The notes: generated by a model from the letters alone, not told the origin. A stretch of DNA of 64,000 bases from Acidimicrobiales bacterium (GCA_020630195.1 JAHDBV010000002.1:1-64000); one strand, 5' to 3'. Shown: positions 1-8,919, counted from the stretch's first letter. Numbers and translations: made by a program.

Positions 1-1
1 G

Positions 2-421
2 CCCGCCGTGCAGTTCCAGCTCGTCGACTGCCCGATGATCGACGACACCATGACGACACCGTCGAGCCAGCTCGACGACCTGTTGATCTGGTCGAAGCAG
101 TCGAACGACTTCGGCTGGCGCAGCTACCTGGGGGAGTTGTTCGGGACCGCGGAGATCCCGGCGACCGCCGCGCCGGCCCGGGCCACGGACCTGTCCGGCC
201 TCCCCGAGGCCTACATCAGCGTCGGCGGTGCCGACGGATTCCGCGACGAGGACATCGACTACGCGATGCGCCTCAACCAGGCGGGTGTGCCGTGTGAGCT
301 CCACGTCTACCCCGGGGCACCGCACGGGATCGGGGTGTTCGCCGGCACCGAGATCCAGGCCCGCTACGAGGGCGATCAGGACGACTGGCTGCGACGGCAG
401 CTCGCGCGGCTCGCCGGCTGA
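2..421 (+). CDS. alpha/beta-hydrolase (HSL-type esterase), C-terminal part
   Basis: The reading frame is open at the left edge of the window, so this is the C-terminal ~139 residues of a longer protein. The segment VGGADGFRDEDIDYAMRL followed by a Gly-Val-Pro strand and PGAPHGI is the usual end of hormone-sensitive-lipase/acetyl-esterase type hydrolases: the Asp of the acid motif and the His of the triad are present; the nucleophile Ser must lie upstream. Likely a cytoplasmic carboxylesterase acting on small acyl esters. It converges with the large cyclase-like gene 22 nt downstream. The substrate cannot be judged from this fragment. Confidence 0.8.
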   Translation, partial: PAVQFQLVDCPMIDDTMTTPSSQLDDLLIWSKQSNDFGWRSYLGELFGTAEIPATAAPARATDLSGLPEAYISVGGADGFRDEDIDYAMRLNQAGVPCELHVYPGAPHGIGVFAGTEIQARYEGDQDDWLRRQLARLAG

Positions 422-442
422 GGTCGGCGGGGCGCCGACGGC

Positions 443-3400
443 TCACCCGAGCGTCGCCTCGAGTTCGTCGGCCTGGGTGACGGCGTAGGGCATCGGCAGA
501 CGCTCGGCGATCTCCCGGGCCCGGACGAGATGGTCACGAACCAGCTCGAGGCGGCCGGCCCCGGCGGCGGCGAAGGCGAGGCTCAGCGACACCGGCCCCC
601 AGATGACCGTGCCGGATGCGATCATCCCGATCGAGTCGGGGAACGGCGCGAGCTCGTCGTGGATCCGTGCGCAGAGATCGGCCCGGCCGGTGCGGTAGGC
701 GGCCTCGGCGAACATCTGCATCGTGACGAGCCACATGTAGTCCTGGTTCGGCTCGACCTCGACCTGGTCGATCCGGCGCGCCGCCTCGTCGAGATCACCG
801 GCCGCCACCAGCGCGATGACGAGGCTGTAGCCCCAGATGCCCTGGGGGCCGGCTCGGTCGGCGGCACCGACGAGCGCACCGACCATGTCGCCGAACCGGC
901 CGGCCTGGCGAGCGACCTCGGCGTGTTGGGCCGCCCACGTGCCGGTCGCGTCCGCGAGGGTCCCGTTGGCCCGGTTGAACAGAGCGTCGATCGCAGGACG
1001 GGGATCCTCGGTGGCCGATGCGCTCGTGACGGCGTTCCGCAGCCGTTCGACGAGGAACTCGAACCAGAAGCTCCCGGCCCCGGTGGCCAGGTCGGCCAGG
1101 TCGTCGATCGTGTCCGCGGTGATGGTGGCCGTGGACTCGAGGCGGGCGAGTTCGAGGAACATGCGTCCGAGGAATCTGGCGCCGGCGTCGTCGAGGCGTT
1201 CGGCGGTGCTCCGCAACTCCTCGGCGACCGAGAGACGGCGCGCCAGGTGGTGGGGCGACCAGTGCGTCATGTGGACCGAGGTGAGGGCGGCGACCAGCAG
1301 CGACGGATCGCCGAGCCGTCGAGCCAAGGCGAGCGATTCGTCGGCCATCGCCTGGCGGCCCGGCGTCGTGTGGGCATACGGCGACACGGTGGCGAGGCCG
1401 GCGAGCACCCGTACCCGGAGTGGGTCGTCGGCCGGCAACATCTCGAGGGCCTGCTCGCTGAGCCCGATCATGCGCTCATCGGTGTAGGTGGCATCGACGA
1501 ACCAGCCGCCGGATCGGAGGAAGCCGATGGCGGACCGGGCGACGACGTCGGCATCGCCGAGGCGCCGCCCGAGTCGCCCGGCTTCGACCATGGCGTCCCG
1601 GTAGGCCGGATCACCCGCCTCCCGACGGGCCCGGCCGAGCGACAGCCAGAGCCCGGCCGCACGACGGTCATCGGCGTCGGCGTGCTCCTCGATCCTGGTG
1701 AGCATGTGTTCGTACCGCTCGGCGGCGGTCTCCCAGGCGAGGGCCCGCTCGTCGCGCTCGGCGGCCAGGCCCAGATAGTGGAGCGCACGGTCGTCGTCGC
1801 CCGCCGACGACGCCGCCGTCCAGTGCCGCACCAGTTCGTCGAGGGTGCCGGTGTGGGTCTCCTCCAGTGCCCGAGCGAGTCGGCCGTGCAGGCGGACCAG
1901 TCGTGTCGGACTCAACGCCTCGGTGAGCGCGTGGCGAACGATGTCGTGGCTGAACCCGACTCGCCCGCCGATCTGCGGCCGGCACAACGACGCCCGCATC
2001 GCTGCCTCGAACACGTCGAGGGCATCGTCCGGGTCGATGCCGGTCGCCTCGGCGACCACGTCGGGATCGAACGACGGCCCCGCCACCGCGGCGGCGGTCA
2101 GAAGCCGTCGTCCGTCGTCACCGAGGGCCTCGACGCGGCGGATCACGACATCGCGGACGGTGGCGGGGATCGGGAGCTCGTCGGCCGCACCGGCGTCGCC
2201 GGAAGCGGCCCCGGGCGCGAAGACATCGGCGACGGCTCGGAGGTGGCGGAGCACCTCGCTGACGTAGAACGGGCTGCCGCCGCACTCACGGTGGATCCGA
2301 TGGGCGAGCTCGATCTCCGGCGGATCGAGCTCCCGCCCGACCTGTTCCGCCGCGAGCTGCTCCACGTCGGTCGGTGACAGCGGATCGAGGTCGACACGAT
2401 CGGCGACACTCGCGATGTGGGGGTCGGCGAGCAGGGTGCTCATCGGATGTCCGGCGTCGATCTCGGAGCTGCGGTAGCCGGCGAGGACCAGGATCCGGGC
2501 GTCCTGGAGATGGGGAGCGACGGCCTGGAGGAGCTGTGTCGTCGACGATCTGGCCCAGTGGAGATCGTCGAGGACCACCAGCAGCGGCCGGATGTCGGCG
2601 AGGCGGCGGAGGGCGGCCGCCGTCGAGGTGAAGACCTCGCGACGTTCGATCGCGACGTCGTCCGACGATCCGGCACGGGGGAAGAGCCGGGCGAGCGGTC
2701 CGGCGTCGGTGTCTCCGTCGAGGGCGTGGGCGAGGTCGGGGTCGAGATCGGCGGCGGAGCGGAGGGCGTCGGCCATGGCCTGGTAGGGGATGTCGAGCTC
2801 GGGGTCGGCGGTTCCGTGGAGCACGATCGCCTCGTCGAGATGGCCACGTGCGGCGATCTCCGCGAGGAGTCGGCTCTTTCCCGCTCCCGCCTCGCCGGTG
2901 ACCGCGCCGACCCGGAACCGGCCCGACCGGGCCTCCTCCCAGTGCCCCCAGAGTCGCGCGGTGGCCTCGGCCCGCCCCACGAGCCGACTGGCCGAGGGGT
3001 CGAGTAGCGCCTTCGGCAGGGCGATGGGGCCGACCCGCCGACGGAGCGGACGCACGGTGCACACGGCGACGGGCTCGGGAAATCCCTTGAGGTCACGGTG
3101 ATGGTGCTCGGCGAACTCCACGTGATCGACGTCGCGGGCGAGCACGGCGACCAGATCGGTGGCTCGTGTCGTGCCCGGCTCGGCCGAGGCCTCCAGGCGG
3201 GCCGCCTGGACCACGGCGTCGCCGATGTGGCGCCCGTCGTCCGAGCGGACCTCACCCACGGCGAGACCGATCCGGACGCGCACGGGCTCGACGGTGTCGG
3301 CCCGCAGGCCGTGATCGCGGAGTGCCTCGTGGATGCGGACGGCAGCGGCCACGGCCGCCGACGCGGCGCCGAACATCGCCATCACGCCGTCGCCGTTGGT

Positions 3401-3562
3401 GTCCACGACCACGCCGTCATGCCCGGCGATCGCCGAGTGGACGATGTCGTCGTGCGCCCGTCGGAGATCCAGCGCCGCACCCGGACCGTGCTCGACCATG
3501 GTCGCCGTGGAGGCCGCCATGTCGGTGAACATGACGCACTGCAGACTCGCGGTCGCGTCCAT
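443..3562 (-). CDS. Class III cyclase-homology domain / AAA ATPase / TPR-repeat signalling protein
   Basis: About 1039 residues. Residues ~5-170 are a class III nucleotide-cyclase homology domain with both metal Asp positions (FTD near 14, NGDG near 58). Residues ~190-480 are a STAND/AAA-type ATPase with Walker A GEAGAGKS near 223-230 and Walker B LLVVLDD near 328-333. The rest is an alpha-helical TPR-like array. Start: ATG at 3562 is preceded by CACGAT (3571-3576) with 8 nt between, the local leaderless pattern; GTG at 3580 would overlap that -10 element. Odd: in the motif GDAVVQAARL the transition-state Asn of active cyclases is Val and the substrate-specifying Lys before GDG is Asp, while the Arg is kept. 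Activity is therefore doubtful; this may be a sensor or regulatory cyclase relative. Similar cyclase-ATPase-TPR proteins are common in actinobacteria and their ligands are mostly unknown. Confidence 0.85.
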   Translation of the reverse strand: MDATASLQCVMFTDMAASTATMVEHGPGAALDLRRAHDDIVHSAIAGHDGVVVDTNGDGVMAMFGAASAAVAAAVRIHEALRDHGLRADTVEPVRVRIGLAVGEVRSDDGRHIGDAVVQAARLEASAEPGTTRATDLVAVLARDVDHVEFAEHHHRDLKGFPEPVAVCTVRPLRRRVGPIALPKALLDPSASRLVGRAEATARLWGHWEEARSGRFRVGAVTGEAGAGKSRLLAEIAARGHLDEAIVLHGTADPELDIPYQAMADALRSAADLDPDLAHALDGDTDAGPLARLFPRAGSSDDVAIERREVFTSTAAALRRLADIRPLLVVLDDLHWARSSTTQLLQAVAPHLQDARILVLAGYRSSEIDAGHPMSTLLADPHIASVADRVDLDPLSPTDVEQLAAEQVGRELDPPEIELAHRIHRECGGSPFYVSEVLRHLRAVADVFAPGAASGDAGAADELPIPATVRDVVIRRVEALGDDGRRLLTAAAVAGPSFDPDVVAEATGIDPDDALDVFEAAMRASLCRPQIGGRVGFSHDIVRHALTEALSPTRLVRLHGRLARALEETHTGTLDELVRHWTAASSAGDDDRALHYLGLAAERDERALAWETAAERYEHMLTRIEEHADADDRRAAGLWLSLGRARREAGDPAYRDAMVEAGRLGRRLGDADVVARSAIGFLRSGGWFVDATYTDERMIGLSEQALEMLPADDPLRVRVLAGLATVSPYAHTTPGRQAMADESLALARRLGDPSLLVAALTSVHMTHWSPHHLARRLSVAEELRSTAERLDDAGARFLGRMFLELARLESTATITADTIDDLADLATGAGSFWFEFLVERLRNAVTSASATEDPRPAIDALFNRANGTLADATGTWAAQHAEVARQAGRFGDMVGALVGAADRAGPQGIWGYSLVIALVAAGDLDEAARRIDQVEVEPNQDYMWLVTMQMFAEAAYRTGRADLCARIHDELAPFPDSIGMIASGTVIWGPVSLSLAFAAAGAGRLELVRDHLVRAREIAERLPMPYAVTQADELEATLG

Positions 3563-3730
3563 CAGTGGCGATCGTGGCACGACCGGGTGCGCCTTCGCCT
3601 GTCCGACCGCCGGGATCGTGGCTCCAGCCGGATTGGGTACGCGGACACTCGGCGGCGACGCAGCCCGGTGGTCGATGCCCCGGACCGCGATCGATCATCC
3701 CCGGCCTGATCGATCCACTGGTTGTCGAGC

Positions 3731-4795
3731 TCAGTCGAGCCGGTAGAAGCGGGCGGCCGTGTCCCGCCACAAGGCGGCTCGTGCGGCGTCGTCGAGCCCG
3801 CTCGTGATCTGCAGCATCGCCCGGGTGACCGTCTCGTAGTCGCTGCTCACACGGTCGACGGGGAAGTTCGAGGCGAACATGCAGCGGTCGGGGCCAAACG
3901 CGTCGATCGCGTGCGTCACCATCGGGCCGAGTTCGTCGACGAGTCGGTCGACCGTGGGTGACGCGGCGTCGGTCTCGTGTCCGAAGCCGAGAACCGGCAT
4001 CAGCAGGCCGGAGATCTTCGCGTGCACCTGCGGACGGGTGGCGAGGTCGCTGATGGCGTCCCGCCAGCGGGCGGCGATGCCGGCACGTTCGTCCTCGGTG
4101 GCACCGATGCCCGCGAACTCGCCACCGATCCCGACGGGTGTCCCGAGGTGGCACAGCACGATCGGGACCTCCGGGTTGTGGTCGGCGAGCTCGGCCACCT
4201 GGCCGATCTGATCGCCGAAGCACCAGGCGTCGAACGACAGGCCGTACACGGCCAACTGGTCGAACCCGGCGCGGTAGCCGGACATCCGGCTCATGGCCTT
4301 CGCCGTGCCGAAGTCCATGACCCCATCGGCCTCGTGCCACGACATCGAGTGGCGGATCCCCCGGACCTTGTCGCTCGCATCGAGGTGTGCGCGCATCACG
4401 CCACCCGCCGCCGTGCCCCGCGTCAGGTCGGCATGGGCGACGATGGCGGAGGGGCCATCGGGAAGGACGTCGAGCCAGGCCGTCTCACCGACGGGGTCCA
4501 TCGGGGTCTTGTCCGACCATCCCGCTTCGATGTGGACGTAACGCGTCACACGGGACGATCCCGAGTCCTCCCGGTAGTGGGAGGGGAGGTAGTCGCCGAG
4601 CAGCGACGTGCGCTCACCGAAGTAGGCGATCGTCGCGGCGGGCATGGCCTTGAGTGCGGCGGCGCGGACGAGCTTGTCGTTACCGCGGAACATCTTCCCG
4701 ATCGGTTGCATGGGGCGCGGGGTCCCGAGCAGGTCGAACAGGTGGATGTGGGGATCGACGACGTCGTCGATCGGGAGGGCAACGAGATCGGGCAC
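3731..4795 (-). CDS. Amidohydrolase family 2 (TIM-barrel metal hydrolase)
   Basis: 354 residues from the GTG at 4795. The N-terminal DPHIHLFD supplies the HxH metal pair; HIEAGW, LCHLG and the C-terminal ASNFPVD give the remaining His and Asp positions of the amidohydrolase_2 family (relatives include ACMSD-type decarboxylases and lactone hydrolases of aromatic degradation). Start choice: TAGCGT (4803-4808, minus strand) lies 7 nt before GTG 4795, whereas a longer frame would run through the divergent neighbour. Probably a cytoplasmic hydrolase or decarboxylase of a carboxylate or lactone; substrate unknown. It is divergent from the MOSC-like gene with only 31 nt between starts. Confidence 0.8.
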   Translation of the reverse strand: MPDLVALPIDDVVDPHIHLFDLLGTPRPMQPIGKMFRGNDKLVRAAALKAMPAATIAYFGERTSLLGDYLPSHYREDSGSSRVTRYVHIEAGWSDKTPMDPVGETAWLDVLPDGPSAIVAHADLTRGTAAGGVMRAHLDASDKVRGIRHSMSWHEADGVMDFGTAKAMSRMSGYRAGFDQLAVYGLSFDAWCFGDQIGQVAELADHNPEVPIVLCHLGTPVGIGGEFAGIGATEDERAGIAARWRDAISDLATRPQVHAKISGLLMPVLGFGHETDAASPTVDRLVDELGPMVTHAIDAFGPDRCMFASNFPVDRVSSDYETVTRAMLQITSGLDDAARAALWRDTAARFYRLD

Positions 4796-4826
4796 GCCGC
4801 CGACGCTAATCCGGCAGACTGGCCCC
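4796..4826. promoter_or_regulatory. Divergent leaderless promoters
   Basis: In 31 nt, minus-strand TAGCGT (4803-4808) serves the amidohydrolase (7 nt to GTG 4795) and plus-strand CAGACT (4815-4820) serves the MOSC-like gene (6 nt to GTG 4827). Neither has room for a Shine-Dalgarno leader. Inferred from spacing alone. Confidence 0.5.
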
Positions 4827-5432
4827 GTGCCGGACACGAACCCAGGCTGGACACCCGTCGGCGAGATCGTGGTGACCCAGATCCAACGAGACCGGCTCAC
4901 GGGCGGCGAACCCAACGTGTACCGACCCGACCCGTTGCTCCCCGTCGAACAGCTCGCCGTGACCTCCGCCGGTGTGCTGGGCGCGCTGGACGGCGGGTGG
5001 ATGCTCGACGTCCACCACGACGATCACCCGGGCGGCCACCGCTTCACGCCCGACCGGGCGCTCTCGTTCGGGTTCACCAGTCACTACGACGCGATGGCCG
5101 ATCGCTTCGGGGCCGCGCCGCCGGGGATCGCCGGAGAGAACGTCATCGTCTCGGCGGAGCGCATCGTGACCCAGGCCGACCTCGCCGGCGGCATCCGGGT
5201 CTCGACGTCGGGTGGTGACGTGGTGTTCGACGGACCGAAGGTGGCGGCGCCCTGTGCGATGTTCACCCGGTATCTCCGGGGGACACCGGATGCGGGGTTC
5301 GAGGAGATCGCGGACGACCGGGCCTTCCTCCACGGCGGGATCCGCGGATTCGTGATGCGCCTCGATCGTCGTGAGGGCCCCGCGGTCGTGCTCCGGACCG
5401 GAGACCCCGTCGCCATCCGGCCCGCAGGCTGA
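4827..5432 (+). CDS. MOSC-domain-like protein
   Basis: 201 residues from GTG 4827. The order of elements (a short beta-rich start with VVTQIQRDRL, then a phosphate-like loop and GENVIVSAERI followed by a final barrel) resembles the stand-alone MOSC fold, which binds sulfur or molybdenum-cofactor intermediates and hydroxylated amines. The usual conserved Cys of catalytic MOSC proteins is not evident where expected, so a cofactor role is uncertain. The -10-like CAGACT 6 nt upstream of GTG fixes the start. Family call is by pattern only. Confidence 0.5.
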   Translation: MPDTNPGWTPVGEIVVTQIQRDRLTGGEPNVYRPDPLLPVEQLAVTSAGVLGALDGGWMLDVHHDDHPGGHRFTPDRALSFGFTSHYDAMADRFGAAPPGIAGENVIVSAERIVTQADLAGGIRVSTSGGDVVFDGPKVAAPCAMFTRYLRGTPDAGFEEIADDRAFLHGGIRGFVMRLDRREGPAVVLRTGDPVAIRPAG

Positions 5433-5462
5433 GCCGCGAGCGCGCCCGCCGACCCCTCGCGT

Positions 5463-6020
5463 TCACCAGCGGAGCACACCTCGGACGACGTACCAGTCGC
5501 CGGTGAGGCGCCGGTGCTCGAGCTCGGCATAGGGGCCGGTCCGGTCGCCGGCCGGTCCTGCTGGCAGCCGGGCGAAGCCCTCGATCCCGAACCACGACGT
5601 CGAGCGCAGGAGGTAGACGCCGCCACGGTCGTCGACGTGTGCGTCATCGAGTTCGTAGGTGCCGAGGCGAGCGGGGGGCTGCCGCCAGGGCATGTCGAGG
5701 AGGTCGTCGGCGGTCCGCTCGAACGAGGGTCGGGCGTGGCCGAATCTGACCGTCCGGGTCACGTCGGGGACCACGGCGAGTGCGGTCGCCGCCAGCAGGA
5801 TGACGACGAGCACCCGAGCGATCGGGCGGACGCGGTGCACCAGCATGCTGGCGCCGATGGCGAGGACCAGCCCCAGGGTGAGGGCGGCGGGGTCTGTGAA
5901 GGGTGCGGAGGTCGCGCCGATCACGATGCGGAGCCCGAGCCCGGCGAGCAGGATCGCCGTGATCGCGGTCGTCCGGCGGCGGCCGACCACCGGCTCTGCA
6001 TGGGAGATCGAGGTGGTCAT
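5463..6020 (-). CDS. Hypothetical membrane protein, three N-terminal TM segments
   Basis: 185 residues from ATG 6020 (GTG 6056 is an alternative that would start inside an inverted repeat). After an Arg-rich start come three hydrophobic helices (roughly residues 18-36, 44-60 and 68-85), then a soluble C-terminal half of about 100 residues with several Trp and Tyr residues. I do not recognise the family. CACGCT 7 nt before ATG 6020 could be a weak -10. It converges with the MOSC-like gene and is divergent from the LLM oxidoreductase at 6135. Confidence 0.6.
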   Translation of the reverse strand: MTTSISHAEPVVGRRRTTAITAILLAGLGLRIVIGATSAPFTDPAALTLGLVLAIGASMLVHRVRPIARVLVVILLAATALAVVPDVTRTVRFGHARPSFERTADDLLDMPWRQPPARLGTYELDDAHVDDRGGVYLLRSTSWFGIEGFARLPAGPAGDRTGPYAELEHRRLTGDWYVVRGVLRW

Positions 6021-6042
6021 CGGATGCAGCGTGGTCCCCGGA

Positions 6043-6062
6043 TCGGGAGTGGTCACTCCCGA
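6043..6062. promoter_or_regulatory. 20-bp inverted repeat, candidate operator
   Basis: TCGGGAGTG-GT-CACTCCCGA: perfect 9-bp arms around a 2-nt centre, in the intergenic region of a divergent gene pair. It covers the expected -35 position of the membrane-protein gene (start 6020) and lies about 60 nt upstream of the -10 of the LLM gene. The geometry is typical of a dimeric repressor site; no cognate regulator is adjacent. Confidence 0.5.
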
Positions 6063-6120
6063 CCACGCCGGTGCTGAGACCCGTCGCCTGGGCGGGGCGA
6101 CGGCGATCGCGGCGAGCGCC

Positions 6121-6126
6121 TAGGTT
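6121..6126 (+). promoter_or_regulatory. -10 element TAGGTT of the LLM oxidoreductase gene
   Basis: TAGGTT ends 8 nt before ATG 6135, so transcription should begin at or next to the start codon. Confidence 0.5.
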
Positions 6127-6134
6127 CGGCGGCC

Positions 6135-7028
6135 ATGGACTTCAGCTACTGGGTCGCCAACGGCCACGAGACCTCCGAGATCCTGCGTCGGGTCGAACGT
6201 GCCGATCAGCGCGGCTGGCACGGTGTCTGGGTCGCCGATCACTTCGTGCCGTTCGCCGGAGACATCGGCGGGCCGTATCACGAGGCGTGGGCGCTCCTCG
6301 CGGCGATGGCGGTCCGCACCGAGCGGGCCCGGATCGGCACGATGGTGGTCGGCAACACCTACCGGAACCCGGCGGTGCTGATGAAGCAGGCCACGACCGT
6401 CGACCACCTGTCCGGTGGTCGGGTGGTGCTCGGCATGGGTGCGGGGTGGCAGGAGAACGAGCACGTGGCGTACGGCATCGAGTACGGCACCTTCACCGAC
6501 CGCTTCGAGAAGCTCGAGGAGTCGTTGCAGATCCTGCGGGGTCTGCGGTCCGAGGACCGGACCGATCACGACGGCACGCACTATCGGATGGTCGAGGCCC
6601 CGCTGTCGCCGAAGCCCCTCGGATCGATGCCGATCCTCGTCGGTGGTGGTGGTGAGAAGAAGACGCTCCGCATGGTGGCGCAGTACGCCGAGGAGTGGAA
6701 CGTGTGGGGCGAACCCGACCTGCTCCGCCAGAAGATCGAGGTGTTGACGGCCCACTGTGAACGCCTCAATCGGGATCCTGCGTCGATCCGCAAGACCGCC
6801 GTGGCGCTGCTGTTCCTCTGCGAGACCGAAGAGCAGGCGGCCGGCATCCGGGCGAACCCGCTGCCCCGACCGGCCATCGTCGGCACCCCGGAGATGGTGC
6901 GCGGCATCGTCGCCGACTACGCAGCGGCCGGCGTCGACGAGATCATCATCCCCGACTTCACCCTGGGTGCGGGCGAGGAGCATGACGCCCTCCTCCAGCG
7001 GTTCGAGACCGAGGTGATGGGCGTCTGA
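6135..7028 (+). CDS. LLM-class F420-dependent oxidoreductase
   Basis: 297 residues. The bacterial-luciferase-like TIM barrel is recognisable from VWVADHFVPF near residue 33, GTMVVGNTYRNPAVLMKQATTVD in the cofactor strand, GRVVLGMGAGW near 100 and PILVGGGGEKKTLRMVAQYAEEWN near 170. Such proteins use F420 (or FMN) to reduce or oxidise small organics; the G-G-G-G-E-K-K-T loop is typical of the F420-dependent actinobacterial branch. Leaderless start at ATG 6135. It ends 1 nt before the stop of the convergent lipoprotein gene. Substrate unknown. Confidence 0.85.
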   Translation: MDFSYWVANGHETSEILRRVERADQRGWHGVWVADHFVPFAGDIGGPYHEAWALLAAMAVRTERARIGTMVVGNTYRNPAVLMKQATTVDHLSGGRVVLGMGAGWQENEHVAYGIEYGTFTDRFEKLEESLQILRGLRSEDRTDHDGTHYRMVEAPLSPKPLGSMPILVGGGGEKKTLRMVAQYAEEWNVWGEPDLLRQKIEVLTAHCERLNRDPASIRKTAVALLFLCETEEQAAGIRANPLPRPAIVGTPEMVRGIVADYAAAGVDEIIIPDFTLGAGEEHDALLQRFETEVMGV

Positions 7029-7029
7029 C

Positions 7030-8391
7030 TCAGCCCAGCCAGGACGCCTCGACCCGACGGCACAGCTCGATGAACAGCCCGATCAGGTCCTCGTCCTCCT
7101 CGTCGAGCTCCGCCTGACACTGGAGCAACTGATCGGCGCCGTCGGCCCATCGTCCGACGATCACGTCGTTGGTGATGCCGCCCTCGGTCACGACCAGGCG
7201 CCCGTCGGGCGCGGTGAGGTCCTCGTCGAGCAGGAACGTCGGGTCGAAGAAGAAGCTCTCGAAGCGCTCGGGCCAGTCGTCGGCCGGTCCGCAGAGACCC
7301 TGGCAGGTGGTGCTGAGCTCGAACTCGGTGAAGAAGCCGACGCCCGCGTCACCGGGAGCGTCGAACTGGGTGCCGAACACGCCGCCCGAGGCCTCCCAAC
7401 CGGCCGGCACGATGGCCGTGGCGATCCGCACGCCCGGGTCGTCGGGATCGAGGTCGACCACGACCCGTTCGAAGCCGGTGATCCTGCCGTCGGGCGGTGC
7501 CAGGGTCTCGAGCTCGGCCACGATGCCCGGATCGGCGGGTCCTCGTTCGAGGATCAGCGGCTCGCCGAAGGCGAACCCGTCGTCATCGGCGTCGAGTTCG
7601 TCGTCGTCCCCGATGGTGAAGTCCGCGTCGAGATCGCCGGAGCCGAAGGCGACGAGCATCGCCGCCCCGAACAGTGCGTTCTCGTACGCCCCGTCGACGC
7701 CGCATCGACCCTCCGCGTAGAGCCCGAGGCCGGTGGTGTCGCCGAAGATCTGCCAGATCGTGTCGGGGTCCGGGGTGTCCTCGGTGGCCTCGTCGATGGC
7801 GAGCAGGCGGTCCCAGGTGGCCGAGTGGTCGGTGATCACGAGGCCCAGATCGGGTTCGGTGGACGCTGTGGCGTCGTCGAACTGTCGGGTGAGCATGTCG
7901 CAGTACTCGGTGGTCGGCTCGGCGCCCCAGAGTGTGAAGGCGTGTCCGAGTCCTCGCAGCGCAGCCACGTCGTCGGCGTCGCACCCGACGTCGCCGAGCT
8001 CGTCGGCGAGTCGGATCATGTCGTCGCCGAGCCCGGGGCGGGTGTCGAGCACGGCACCGATGGCGACGGCATCGGCGTCCTCCATGGGTGTGCTGAGCGC
8101 CTCGAGCCCGGCGAGGGTGTCGCGATGGCGCTCCGGCACGCGGTCGAGCAGTGCGGGATCGAACTCGTCGGCATCGAGGTCGGTGCAGATCGAGGCGTCC
8201 AGTGCCTCACCGCTCGAGTCGGGGCTCGGGACCACGGCGGCGTCGTCACCGGTGCCGGCGGGTTCGGTCGTGGCGACCGTGTCGGTCGTCGAGCCCGCCG
8301 GGGCGTCGACCTGGCCGGCCTCGAGGCTGGCGCAGCCGGTGACGGCGAGCCCGAGGGCGAGGAGCGTCACGAGGGCGCGTGAGATCTGCAT
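7030..8391 (-). CDS. Secreted lipoprotein of unknown function
   Basis: 453 residues from ATG 8391. The N-terminus has a short charged part, a hydrophobic stretch LVTLLALGLAV and the lipobox TGC, so the protein is exported and lipid-anchored through Cys at about residue 18. A Thr/Ala/Glu/Asp-rich linker follows. The mature part is strongly acidic, with several Cys that may pair outside the cell; no known domain is recognised. A longer start at 8448 would put 19 polar residues before the signal peptide and is rejected. It sits back to back with the DUF1707 gene. Confidence 0.75.
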   Translation of the reverse strand: MQISRALVTLLALGLAVTGCASLEAGQVDAPAGSTTDTVATTEPAGTGDDAAVVPSPDSSGEALDASICTDLDADEFDPALLDRVPERHRDTLAGLEALSTPMEDADAVAIGAVLDTRPGLGDDMIRLADELGDVGCDADDVAALRGLGHAFTLWGAEPTTEYCDMLTRQFDDATASTEPDLGLVITDHSATWDRLLAIDEATEDTPDPDTIWQIFGDTTGLGLYAEGRCGVDGAYENALFGAAMLVAFGSGDLDADFTIGDDDELDADDDGFAFGEPLILERGPADPGIVAELETLAPPDGRITGFERVVVDLDPDDPGVRIATAIVPAGWEASGGVFGTQFDAPGDAGVGFFTEFELSTTCQGLCGPADDWPERFESFFFDPTFLLDEDLTAPDGRLVVTEGGITNDVIVGRWADGADQLLQCQAELDEEDEDLIGLFIELCRRVEASWLG

Positions 8392-8467
8392 GGGCGATGC
8401 ATCGGCAGGAATCCAGCCGACCTGTTGCCGGCGACCCCCGACGGCCACACCACCGCGGAGCGGCCAC

Positions 8468-8473
8468 TACGGT
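8468..8473 (+). promoter_or_regulatory. -10 element TACGGT of the DUF1707 gene
   Basis: TACGGT is followed by 7 nt and then GTG 8481, which marks this GTG as a leaderless start. Confidence 0.5.
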
Positions 8474-8480
8474 CGAGGGC

Positions 8481-8846
8481 GTGAGCGAGCTGCCCGAGAT
8501 CCGGATCGCCGACGAGGACCGTGAACGGGTCGTCGGCCGGCTCCGGGCCGCCTACGCCGAAGGCCGCCTGGATCAGGGCGAACTCGATGACCGTCTCGCC
8601 ACGGCCTACGCGGCGAGATTCGAGGCCGACCTCGTGCCGCTCGTCGCCGACCTACCCGGCCAGTCGGCTCCCGTGGTGCGGGAGCCGAGGCGGCTCCTCC
8701 CGTCGGGCTGGCAGGCGTTCACCTTCGCGCCACTCATCTGCACGGCGATCTGGGCGATGACCGACTTCGGCGGCTACTTCTGGCCGATGTGGGTCTGGTT
8801 CGGCTGCTCGATCCCGCTGCTCGCCAGCGTGTTGTTCCGACGCTGA
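8481..8846 (+). CDS. DUF1707 (SHOCT-like) membrane protein
   Basis: 121 residues. Residues ~6-55 match DUF1707: IRIADEDRERVVGRLRAAYAEGRLDQGELDDRLATAY, a two-helix module found at the N-terminus of many actinobacterial small membrane proteins. Two hydrophobic helices follow (about 78-92 and 97-117). The role is unknown; DUF1707 proteins are often thought to take part in membrane or stress signalling. Leaderless GTG start at 8481. Confidence 0.85.
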   Translation: MSELPEIRIADEDRERVVGRLRAAYAEGRLDQGELDDRLATAYAARFEADLVPLVADLPGQSAPVVREPRRLLPSGWQAFTFAPLICTAIWAMTDFGGYFWPMWVWFGCSIPLLASVLFRR

Positions 8847-8913
8847 GCTGATCAATCGACCAGGACGCCTCGAGATCGAGGCGAAGGCCCTTGCGCGCCC
8901 GGAATCCGATGCG

Positions 8914-8919
8914 TACATT
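8914..8919 (+). promoter_or_regulatory. Possible -10 element TACATT for the gamma-butyrobetaine-hydroxylase-like gene
   Basis: TACATT would start a transcript near 8927, leaving a leader of about 50 nt. The leader contains operator site A and a GAGGTG ribosome site at 8970-8975, 4 nt before ATG 8980. This unit is leadered, unlike most in the window. Confidence 0.35.

Noticed and set aside
530-2377. A 615-codon plus-strand frame within the cyclase/AAA/TPR gene
   Set aside because: The minus-strand gene has Walker and cyclase motifs; the antisense frame is Gly/Asp/Arg/Glu rich without structure.
7020-7048. Possible hairpin GGCGTC/GACGCC between the LLM and lipoprotein genes
   Set aside because: The stem has only 6 bp with a 17-nt loop, too weak to call a terminator.
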